A DNA stretch of 64,000 nucleotides, from contig WFMF01000083.1 in NCBI GenBank assembly GCA_011033025.1, forward strand, positions 186,001 to 250,000, written 5' to 3'. Made by a program: the position numbers and the translations under genes. This document shows, piece after piece, positions 10,201 through 21,214 of this stretch. The notes below the pieces were generated by a model. That model was not told the origin of the DNA. It made no database searches and saw only the letters and a list, made by a program, of their open reading frames with translations. Every line of letters begins with the position of its first letter. The first letter of the stretch is position 1. The DNA is from Beroe forskalii (Eukaryota > Ctenophora > Nuda > Beroida > Beroidae).

Positions 10201-13200
10201 CGGGATTCTGAAGTATGGTATGTCTTTCTTAGGTCGTCCATGGATGGCGTGCAAATTTTCAGCTCAATCGGCCAAAGCTTTTCGATTTCGGATCTTGGGT
10301 GCCTTAGAAATGAAGACACGCCTGGATCACTGTTTTGAGAGGTAAAAATAGGGTTTTTTGGATTTTACAGGAAAACAAAGGAAAACTGGCGAATATCATT
10401 GGTTCAGTGGTTTCAGGCGAATAATTTATGACCAGATACACTTCTATTTGACCTCCCATGAGACATCTACGCCCAATAAGGGGCGAAAAAAGGCAGTTTT
10501 TAAGCCCAAAATCGCGATTTTAACCCCCCATAACAGACAGAAAATGGCTGATTTCGGGATTCTGAAGTATGGTATGTCTTTCTTAGGTCGTCCATGGATG
10601 GCGTGCAAATTTTCAGCTCAATCGGCCAAAGCTTTTCGATTTCGGATCTTGGGTGCCTTAGAAATGAAGACACGCCTGGATCACTGTTTTGAGAGGTAAA
10701 AATAGGGTTTTTTGGATTTTACAGGAAAACAAAGGAAAACTGGCGAATATCATTGGTTCAGTGGTTTCAGGCGAATAATTTATGACCAGATACACTTCTA
10801 TTTGACCTCCCATGAGACATCTACGCCCAATAAGGGGCGAAAAAGGCAGTTTTAAGCCCAAAATCGCGATTTTAACCCCCCATAACAGACAGAAAATGGC
10901 TGATTTCGGGATTCTGAAGTATGGTATGTCTTTCTTAGGTCGTCCATGGATGGCGTGCAAATTTTCAGCTCAATCGGCCAAAGCTTTTCGATTTCGGATC
11001 TTGGGTGCCTTAGAAATGAAGACACGCCTGGATCACTGTTTTGAGAGGTAAAAATAGGGTTTTTTGGATTTTACAGGAAAACAAAGGAAAACTGGCGAAT
11101 ATCATTGGTTCAGTGGTTTCAGGCGAATAATTTATGACCAGATACACTTCTATTTGACCTCCCATGAGACATCTACGCCCAATAAGGGGGCGAAAAAGGC
11201 AGTTTTAAGCCCAAAATCGCGATTTTAACCCCCATAACAGACAGAAAATGGCTGATTTCGGGATTCTGAAGTATGGTATGTCTTTCTTAGGTCGTCCATG
11301 GATGGCGTGCAAATTTTCAGCTCAATCGGCCAAAGCTTTTCGATTTCGGATCTTGGGTGCCTTAGAAATGAAGACACGCCTGGATCACTGTTTTGAGAGG
11401 TAAAAATAGGGTTTTTGGATTTTACAGGAAAACAAAGGAAAACTGGCGAATATCATTGGTTCAGTGGTTTCAGGCGAATAATTTATGACCAGATACACTT
11501 CTATTTGACCTCCCATGAGACATCTACGCCCAATAAGGGGCGAAAAAGGCAGTTTTAAGCCCAAAATCGCGATTTTAACCCCCATAACAGACAGAAAATG
11601 GCTGATTTCGGGATTCTGAAGTATGGTATGTCTTTCTTAGGTCGTCCATGGATGGCGTGCAAATTTTCAGCTCAATCGGCCAAAGCTTTTCGATTTCGGA
11701 TCTTGGGTGCCTTAGAAATGAAGACACGCCTGGATCACTGTTTTGAGAGGTAAAAATAGGGTTTTTTGGATTTTACAGGAAAACAAAGGAAAACTGGCGA
11801 ATATCATTGGTTCAGTGGTTTCAGGCGAATAATTTATGACCAGATACACTTCTATTTGACCTCCCATGAGACATCTACGCCCAATAAGGGGCGAAAAAGG
11901 CAGTTTTTAAGCCCAAAATCGCGATTTTAACCCCCATAACAGACAGAAAATGGCTGATTTCGGGATTCTGAAGTATGGTATGTCTTTCTTAGGTCGTCCA
12001 TGGATGGCGTGCAAATTTTCAGCTCAATCGGCCAAAGCTTTTCGATTTCGGATCTTGGGTGCCTTAGAAATGAAGACACGCCTGGATCACTGTTTTGAGA
12101 GGTAAAAATAGGGTTTTTTGGATTTTACAGGAAAACAAAGGAAAACTGGCGAATATCATTGGTTCAGTGGTTTCAGGCGAATAATTTATGACCAGATACA
12201 CTTCTATTTGACCTCCCATGAGACATCTACGCCCAATAAGGGGCGAAAAAGGCAGTTTTTAAGCCCAAAATCGCGATTTTAACCCCCATAACAGACAGAA
12301 AATGGCTGATTTCGGGATTCTGAAGTATGGTATGTCTTTTCTTAGGTCGTCCATGGATGGCGTGCAAATTTTCAGCTCAATCGGCCAAAGCTTTTCGATT
12401 TCGGATCTTGGGTGCCTTAGAAATGAAAGACACGCCTGGATCACTGTTTTGAGAGGTAAAAATAGGGTTTTTGGATTTTACAGGAAAACAAAGGAAAACT
12501 GGCGAATATCATTGGTTCAGTGGTTTCAGGCGAATAATTTATGACCAGATACACTTCTATTTGACCTCCCATGAGACATCTACGCCCAATAAGGGGCGAA
12601 AAAAGGCAGTTTTTAAGCCCAAAATCGCGATTTTAACCCCCCATAACAGACAGAAAATGGCTGATTTCGGGATTCTGAAGTATGGTATGTCTTTCTTAGG
12701 TCGTCCATGGATGGCGTGCAAATTTTCAGCTCAATCGGCCAAAGCTTTTTGATTTCGGATCTTGGGTGCCTGAGAAATGAAGACACGCCTGCATCCCAGT
12801 TTTGAGAGGTGAAATAGGGATTTTTATTTTTGGATTTTACAGGAAAACAAAGGAAAACTGGCGAATATCATTGGTTCAAAGGTTTCAGGCGCATAATTTA
12901 TGACCAGATAGACTTCTATTTGACCACCCATGAGACATCTACGCCCAATAAGGGGCGAAAAAGGGCAGTTTTCAAGCCGAAAAACGCGATTTTAACCCCC
13001 CATAACAGACAGAAAATGGCTGATTTCGGGATTCTGAAGTATGGTATGTCTTTCTTAGGTCGTCCATGGATGGCGTGCAAATTTTCAGCTCAATCAGCCA
13101 AAGCTTTTCGATTTCGGATCTTGGGTGCCTCAGAAATGAAGACACGCCTGGATCACTGTTTTGAGAGGTAAAAATAGGGTTTTTGGATTTTACAGGAAAA

Positions 13201-16200
13201 CAAAGGAAAACTGGCGAATATCATTGGTTCAGTGGTTTCAGGCGAATAATTTATGACCAGATACACTTCTATTTGACCTCCCATGAGACATCTACGCCCA
13301 ATAAGGGGCGAAAAAGGCAGTATTTAAGCCGAAAAACGCAATTTTAACCCCCCATAACAGACAGAAAATGACTGATTTTGGGATTCTGAAGTAATAAGTA
13401 TGGTATGTCTTTCTTAGGTCGTCCATGGATGCACCGGTGCAAATTTTCAGCTCAATCGGCCAAAGTTTTTCGATTTCGGATCTTTGGTAATTGGTGCCTC
13501 AGAAATGAAGAACGTCCTGGATCAATGTTTTGAGAGGTAAAAATAGGGTTTTTTGGATTTTACAGGAAAACAAAGGAAAACTGGCGAATATTATTAGTTC
13601 AGTGGTTTCAGGCGCATAATTTATGACCAGATACACTTCTATTTGACCACCCATGAGACATCTACGCCCAATAAGGGGCGAAAAAGGCAGTTTTTAAGCC
13701 CAAAATCGCGATTTTAACCCCCATAACAGACAGAAAATGGCTGATTTCGGGATTCTGAAGTATGGTATGTCTTTCTTAGGTCGTCCATGGATGGCGTGCA
13801 AATTTTCAGCTCAATCGGCCAAAGCTTTTCGATTTCGGATCTTGGGTGCCTTAGAAATGAAGACACGCCTGGATCACTGTTTTGAGAGGTAAAAATAGGG
13901 TTTTTTGGATTTTACAGGAAAACAAAGGAAAACTGGCGAATATCATTGGTTCAGTGGTTTCAGGCGAATAATTTATGACCAGATACACTTCTATTTGACC
14001 TCCCATGAGACATCTACGCCCAATAAGGGGCGAAAAAAGGCAGTTTTTAAGCCCAAAATCGCGATTTTAACCCCCCATAACAGACAGAAAATGGCTGATT
14101 TCGGGATTCTGAAGTATGGTATGTCTTTCTTAGGTCGTCCATGGATGGCGTGCAAATTTTCAGCTCAATCGGCCAAAGCTTTTCGATTTCGGATCTTGGG
14201 TGCCTTAGAAATGAAGACACGCCTGGATCACTGTTTTGAGAGGTAAAATAGGGTTTTTGATTTTACAGGAAAAAACAAAGGAAAACTGGCGAATATCATT
14301 GGTTCAGTGGTTTCAGGCGAATAATTTATGACCAGATACACTTCTATTTGACCTCCCATGAGACATCTACGCCCAATAAGGGGCGAAAAAAGGCAGTTTT
14401 AAGCCCAAAATCGCGATTTTAACCCCCCATAACAGACAGAAAATGGCTGATTTCGAGTTCTGAAGTATGGTATGTCTTTCTTAGGTCGTCCATGGATGGC
14501 GTGCAAATTTTCAGACAGAAAATGGCTGATCCCATGAGACGAAGTATGGTATCTTTCTTAGGTCGTCCATGGATGGCGTGCAAATTTTCAGCTCAATCGG
14601 CCAAAGCTGATTTCGGATCTTGGGTTTTAGAAGACACGCCTGGATCACTGTTTTGAGAGGTAAAAATAGGGTTTTTTGATTTTACAGGAAAACAAAGGAA
14701 AACTGGCGAATATCATTGGTTCAGTGGTTTCAGGCGAATAATTTATGACCAGATACACTTCTATTTGACCTCCCATGAGACATCTACGCCCAATAAGGGG
14801 CGAAAAAAGGCAGTTTTTAAGCCCAAAATCGCGATTTTAACCCCCCATAACAGACAGAAAATGGCTGATTTCGGGATTCTGAAGTATGGTATGTCTTTCT
14901 TAGGTCGTCCATGGATGGCGTGCAAATTTTCAGCTCAATCGGCCAAAGCTTTTCGATTTCGGATCTTGGGTGCCTTAGAAATGAAGACACGCCTGGATCA
15001 CTGTTTTGAGAGGTAAAAATAGGGTTTTTGGATTTTACAGGAAAACAAAGGAAAACTGGCGAATATCATTGGTTCAGTGGTTTCAGGCGAATAATTTATG
15101 ACCAGATACACTTCTATTTGACCTCCCATGAGACATCTACGCCCAATAAGGGGCGAAAAAGGCAGTTTTTAAGCCCAAAATCGCGATTTTAACCCCCATA
15201 ACAGACAGAAAATGGCTGATTTCGGGATTCTGAAGTATGGTATGTCTTTCTTAGGTCGTCCATGGATGGCGTGCAAATTTTCAGCTCAATCGGCCAAAGC
15301 TTTTCGATTTCGGATCTTGGGTGCCTTAGAAATGAAGACACGCCTGGATCACTGTTTTGAGAGGTAAAAATAGGGTTTTTTTGGATTTTACAGGAAAACA
15401 AAGGAAAACTGGCGAATATCATTGGTTCAGTGGTTTCAGGCGAATAATTTATGACCAGATACACTTCTATTTGACCTCCCATGAGACATCTACGCCCAAT
15501 AAGGGGCGAAAAAGGCAGTTTTAAGCCCAAAATCGCGATTTTAACCCCCATAACAGACAGAAAATGGCTGATTTCGGGATTCTGAAGTATGGTATGTCTT
15601 TCTTAGGTCGTCCATGGATGGCGTGCAAATTTTCAGCTCAATCGGCCAAAGCTTTTCGATTTCGGATCTTGGGTGCCTTAGAAATGAAGACACGCCTGGA
15701 TCACTGTTTTGAGAGGTAAAAATAGGTTTTTTTTGGATTTTACAGGAAAACAAAGGAAAACTGGCGAATATCATTGGTTCAGTGGTTTCAGGCGAATAAT
15801 TTATGACCAGATACACTTCTATTTGACCTCCCATGAGACATCTACGCCCAATAAGGGGCGAAAAAAGGCAGTTTTTAAGCCCAAAATCGCGATTTTAACC
15901 CCCATAACAGACACAAAATGGCTGATTTCGGGATTCTGAAGTATGGTATGTCTTTCTTAGGTCGTCCATGGATGGCGTGCAAATTTTCAGCTCAATCGGC
16001 CAAAGTTTTCGATTTCGGATCTTGGGTGCCTTTAGAAATGAAGACACGCCTGGATCACTGTTTTTTGAGGTAAAATAGGGTTTTTGGATTTTACAGGAAA
16101 ACAAAGGAAAACTGGCGAATATCATTGGTTCAGTGGTTTCAGGCGAATAATTTATGACCAGATACACTTCTATTTGACCTCCCATGAGACATCTACGCCC

Positions 16201-16253
16201 AATAAGGGGCGAAAAAGGCAGTTTTAAGCCCAAAATCGCGATTTTAACCCCCA
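7262..16253 (+). repeat. ~352 bp satellite array, block 1 (about 25 units)
   Basis: Head-to-tail units recur every 350-354 bp. A unit begins around GGAAAACAAAGGAAAACTGG, passes GACCTCCCATGAGACATC and GGTCGTCCATGGATGGCG, and ends CACTGTTTTGAGAGG. Most differences are in homopolymer length (A5/A6, T4-T7, C5/C6). A 113-codon open frame occurs in many units but opens at TTG rather than ATG, and indels move the frame between units; the reverse strand is equally open. This is noncoding satellite DNA. The first unit lacks ~108 bp (near 7480). Units at about 12760-13660 are clearly more divergent, and the unit at 14450-14640 is internally rearranged. The unit length is close to two nucleosome repeats. 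Confidence 0.95.
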
Positions 16254-16790
16254 TTTTGCGCCCACTTTGCGCCCATTTTGCGCTCAGAGCGCTAACGAGC
16301 GCAAAATTTACAGAATTTGAAAATGAGCGCTAACGAGCGCTAACGAGCGCAAATTTTTGCATTTTGCGCTCAGTTTAACTGAGCGCAAATTATTTTGCGC
16401 TCATTTGCGCTCATATGCGCTCAGTTTAACTGAGCGCAAATTTTCAATTTTGCGCTCAGTTGTGCTGAGCGCAAATAATTTCAATTTTGCGCTCAGTTGA
16501 GCTCAATTCCGCTCAGCTGCGCTCAGTTGTAGCTATTTTACAAAAAATAAAACTTTCTTATACTCATTTGCGCTCAGTTGCGCTTAAGTGCGCTCATTAG
16601 CGCTCAATTGCGCTCATTAGCGCTTAATTGCGCTCATTAGCGCTCAATTGCGCTCATTAGCGCTCAATTGCGCTCAATTACGCTCATTAGCGCTTAATTG
16701 CGCTCATTAGTGCTCAATTGCGCTCAATTGCGCTCAATTGCGCTCATTAGCGCTCATTTGCGCTCATTTGCGCTCATTTGCGCCCAGTTA
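16254..16790. repeat. GCGCTCA hairpin and minisatellite array
   Basis: The first half (16254-16530) consists of inverted GCGCTCA / TGAGCGC pairs, including palindromes with arms GCGCTCAGTT and AACTGAGCGC (twice, near 16370 and 16420). The second half (about 16565-16790) is a head-to-tail ~11 bp repeat, alternating GCGCTCATTA and GCGCTCAATT. It directly interrupts satellite block 1 at AACCCCCA. Confidence 0.9.
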
Positions 16791-18069
16791 TTAGAGACTT
16801 ACGTTCCTGAGCCGGAATAGGTGTCAGGTGCTGGCAGCTGGCTTGCGGAGCTCACATGCCACGAAGCATCGAATCAGGGATTCAGGGGTTTAAATTATAA
16901 CTTCACATTCTTTGCTTCCTCGAAACGTCAAAGAACGAAACGGCAATCACATAACGAATTGCGGCTCGCAGTGCCAAGTGCAGGCTATTCGTTGCTATGA
17001 AATTTTTACAATGTCGATTGATGCATGACACGTGACTATCCAGTGCCGATAACGGCAGTTGGGTATAGATTCATATTTATTATTTTTAATGCGCGGCACT
17101 AACTTCAAATATCCCAATTTGTCTGAATGTCTGGCGTTGCCTTCCCCTTACCAGGGGCGTCGCAAAACCAGTGTCCTGGTTAGCAGGTTAGGGCAAAGCG
17201 TTGCCAGTCCCCTTTTCGGCCGTAGACAGACCCTCGGCATCACGAGAATTCAGCGTCGGTCGCTGAATCTCATATCACCCTTACCCTAAACCTAACAAAT
17301 CATGGCCCTAATCATGATCCTAACCCTGGCCTTCCCCAAACCAGTAACCAGGGCGTCGCTAAGTCGCTTTGCCACGCACGTTGTGCAAAAACCAGAGTCC
17401 TGGTTTTGGTGAGGGCAACCCTGGCCTTTAAAGCGTTGGATGGCAGATGCACTTAATTAATAACTATATTTTTCCGAGTGATGAGTTTGTCATAGATGAT
17501 GAAGGCACGGGCGCTCTTATTATATTTGTCAGACGTTGTCTGACCGAAGGCGAAGGGGGTCAGACAACGTCTGACAAAATTATATGACACTAATTTGAGT
17601 AAAAATTTGAGGTCGTTTTGTCAACGGACGTTATCGGACAAGGTCGCTGCCCATTTATTTATTCTGACTGGTTGCCAACTGGTCAAATGGCGAAAGCGCA
17701 AATGTGACCATCGGTCAAACTCAAATAGTCAAATGTGGAACGTTGCGGGTAAGATGCGATGCGCTTAATTTTACTTTATTTTCTGGGTGGCTGCGTGCAG
17801 TGTTGTTTTTATGGAATTAGATAATGAAGCTTGTTTCCCAAAACCAGGGGCGTCACGCTGCGCACTCCTTTGCACAAAATCAGGGTCATTAAAGAGGGCA
17901 AGCTCCTGCTTTATAATTTATGGAGATCTAGCCCATATTCAGTTTGGTCTAGTCTCCCATATAAAGTAAACGGGAGCCATCCAGTCAGAAGAAATGGACG
18001 GGCAACGTCCGTCCAGACGCTTGCATTTGCAGTTGCCCTAACCAATTTTTCATCTTTAGACATGAAAAT
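16791..18069. other. Intergenic stretch with several inverted-repeat fragments
   Basis: No gene was recognised. It contains pieces of the CCAGGGGCGTC / CCCTAACCAGG family at about 17144-17193, 17336-17419 and 17838-17905. A perfect hairpin sits at 17525-17578. Near 17655-17720 is a segment (ATTTATTTATTCTGACTG) with a similar copy at about 58570-58625. Confidence 0.6.
17525..17578. repeat. Perfect foldback with 21 bp arms
   Basis: Left arm TTTGTCAGACGTTGTCTGAC(C) and right arm (G)GTCAGACAACGTCTGACAAA are exact inverted copies around a short loop, GAAGGCGAAGGG, which itself contains GCGAAG. ATTATA occurs directly outside both ends and may be a target-site duplication. Confidence 0.8.
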
Positions 18070-20460
18070 TTGAGGGGCGAGTAGCACCCGGGGATCATTT
18101 CCCCCCCGGTTTTAAGGGTTTTGTTTCACCCTTAGGGAAAACCGGGAAAGGGGGTTTTAAAAAAAAACGGCCCGGGGAGGGGAGGGAATTATTAAAACAA
18201 AAACTGACCCTTTTTTCAAAGGGGGGCGACGCCCCCCTTAAGGAAAAAGGAACCCATTTTTGTCACCCGTATATTTTTGCCATGCTTACGCTTGAAGAAA
18301 AGGGACCCCCCCCCGCCTTTTTTCCCGCCGGGAAAATACCCCTTTTTTTTCGAACCTGTGGCCAAGGTTGTAAAGAAAGGGGGTTCATTTCCTACAACCC
18401 CGGCAAGAATGCTTTTGGGTTTTTTGGGCATGATTGATTTTTCTTAAAAAAATGCCCGGGTTTAATTTTTGCCCAGCCAAAAAAAGGGGAGGGGCAGCTT
18501 GTTGCACGGAAAAACACGGCCTTGAATGTTACCCCTTGGCGCCGGCCCTTCCATGGTTTTTTTGCCTTTTGCCCCCAAAAGGGGGGCGGCACGGCGGGAA
18601 GCCTTGTTTTGCGGTTTTGGGGGAGCGGCCCAGCAATTCAGACCAAAAACCGGGTTTAGAAATGTCAAAAAGGGGAAAGAGCTTTGAGCCAATGAAAGGG
18701 GAAAAGGCTTTTTTTAAAAAGGGGTTTTCCGGGGGGACGAAAGGGACCGAAACCTGAGGAAAAGAGCCCGAGCCAAATAGGGAAAAAAATTTTGGGCCTT
18801 AAAGCCTCCATTTGGAAATAGCCAAAAGGCAAAATGGGCGGGTTTTGATGGGTGAAACTGGGGGAATTAGATTCAAAAAAAATCTGACCAAATCGGGGCG
18901 GCGTTTCCCCCAGACCCCAAAACCCTTTGGGGAAAAGGGGGCCCCCCGGGAAAAAAAAGATTTTTAACCTTTTCCCCCCTTTTTTCAAAGAAATTTCCTG
19001 GGCTAACGAGGGTTTTTGACAATTAGGAAAGGGGAACCCGGCCAAAATTTTTTTGGTTAAAAATTTTTTAGGGGGGCCCAAAGATTTTTGGGGAAAAAAA
19101 ATTTAGGGAAAGCCAAAGGGGAAAAAAATTTGGCTAGTTTCCTTCCAGAATTTTTTAAATTTTCCCAAATTTAAATGGGCCTGGGGGCCATGGGGCGTGG
19201 GCAAGCTTGGGGCCAGGGGCAAAAACGGGCGCCAAAAAGCTAATGGCCAAATTTTAAATGGCTAAAACAATAAGGGCCATTTTTAAAAAAAAGCTTTTTT
19301 GGGGCCGCCGTTCCGGCAAAAAAAAGACAAAGTGGGAAAAAGGGCACCGGCAAGGCTTAAATGAAAGGGGGGGGGAAAAAAGGGCCGCTATTTGTCACCC
19401 CTGGGGAAATGAGGGAAAAGGGGGGGGCCCCCCAAATTTTGGCGCCCCGGCGCGGGGCCAAAGCGCCAAAAACCCCAAAAAATTTTTTGTTGCCCCCCAG
19501 GTGGGGCAAATTTTCAAACAAAGTTTTCGTTTTGGACTTGGGTGGAAAACCCCCTATCCTTTTGGGGGAAAATTTTTTTTGGTTTAGGGGAAAAAGAAAA
19601 CCAAAACATTGGTTAGGGCAGGCAAAATTTATGCCAGAAAATTTTTGACCTCCCATGGCCCCACGGGGGGGGAAAAAAACTTTTCCCCAAAATCGGTTTT
19701 TAACCCCCATAACGAAAAAATTGATTTGGGGACAAGAATGCTTTTTTTCTTGGTCGGCAATATTTAACCCCAAAAATTTTTCATTTCCTTGGGTCCTTAA
19801 AAAAAACCCCGGGTTTTTTGGGGGAAAAAAAAATGGGTTTTTTTTACAAAAAAAAAAAAAGGGGGGATTCTTGGTTCAGGGGTTTTTTAGGTTTTATGCC
19901 CGTAATTTTTTTGACCTTAAAGTTTTATTTAAAGGGGGGAAAAAAAAGGGGGTTTATTAGTTTATTAAAAAAAAGAAATTTCTTAAAAAATTTCAGAAAA
20001 ATTAAACCCTTTTCCCAAAATTTTAAATTTTTAAATTTTCTAAAATTTTCTAAAAAATTTTAATTTTAAAAATTTTCCCTTTTTTTTTTCCCCTTTTAAA
20101 TCAATTTACCCCTTTTGGTATTAATCTTGGGTTTTTCAATTTATAAACATTGTCAATGTTCAAACTATTTAAAAGACGTCGGTTAAGAAAACTTTTAAAA
20201 AATTTTTGCCCTTTTCAACTGAAATGTAAAAACTAGATTGAAGGCAAAAAAATTTTAAAAAAAAGGGCTTTTCACATCAAAAAAAACCCAAAATTTCTCC
20301 ACTATATAAATTCCAAAACCCCTTTTTTTAAAAAAAATTTTAAAAAAAAAAAATTCCTTTGAAAAACAAACTTGTTTTTAAATTTTAAAAAAACTTAAAT
20401 TTTAACCTTCCCCCAAACTTTTAAAAAATTTTAACCCCTTTTTTTTAAATTTTCAATTTC
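18070..20460. other. Probable corrupted assembly sequence
   Basis: Composition changes abruptly to long runs of G, C, A and T (GGGGGG, AAAAAAA, CCCCCC), unlike anything else in the window. At about 19640-19960 recognisable pieces of the satellite appear in order but distorted: GACCTCCCATG, then TTTTTAACCCCCATAAC, then a garbled remainder. The open frames here are low-complexity translations of homopolymers and are not genes. The stretch is best read as low-quality, homopolymer-inflated consensus, probably of satellite or neighbouring DNA. The right part (20000-20460) grades into normal AT-rich sequence. Confidence 0.8.
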
Positions 20461-21214
20461 ACTATAAAATGTGGGTTATTAAAACAATTAAATTTCATTT
20501 TTGATCCTTTATAAAAAGAAAATGTTTATACATATAATGAAATTAAATATTCTGTCACAAAACATTGTGCCCTTTTCAAAAATGAGGTGAAAATATGTAT
20601 GAAATTAGCCTCCAGCTATGGCAAATTCATTGCTTGTTTAAAATCAACCCCTAAATAACCAACATTAAATTGTTAACGCATCCAACTCGAACAACCATTA
20701 ACTTTGGTATGTTAATTAGGAATTTCATTCCTTTTCTTATTCTCTAATTCTCACTCCAGCAACTCCGACTGTCCGAGGCCATCATCATGAAATCAACCTT
20801 AATTCGTCATTAATTGACTCCTTTCCGATGGAAAATGGCTAATGCAAGTGTTTATAGCGACTGATGGGTAGATGAGGAACTTGTTGCTACTTTTCTATGG
20901 ATGATTACATATTTCAACATAATCAAATGAAACAACATATGTCCTGAACACCTGAACTTCATTCGATATCAAATGATCTTTTGGTGGTCATTGATATCAT
21001 AAATTTCAATTAACAACAATGTGAATAACCAAGAGCTGGTTATGGGATGATACTCCACTGCAAAAGTTGTGCGTTTCTTACGTTGAAAGTTATGTCAAAT
21101 ATGTATAAATTCCGGATTCAAAAATTATCTAGATTATCTAGATAATCTAGATAATTGCAAAAAAATTATCTATTTATCTAGATAAAAGATTCCAAGTAGA
21201 TAATGGAAACCCTA
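20461..21214. other. Unannotated AT-rich stretch
   Basis: Normal-looking AT-rich sequence without a recognised exon. A short palindromic run of TCTAGATAATCTAGA type lies at about 21125-21185, just before satellite block 2. Confidence 0.5.

Noticed and set aside
7262-16253. CRISPR-like regular array
   Set aside because: The entire ~352 bp unit repeats, with no short repeat/unique spacer pattern, and the genes are animal.
18070-20063. Several 66-138 residue frames in the homopolymer-rich stretch
   Set aside because: They are translations of G, A, T and C runs in sequence that looks corrupted.
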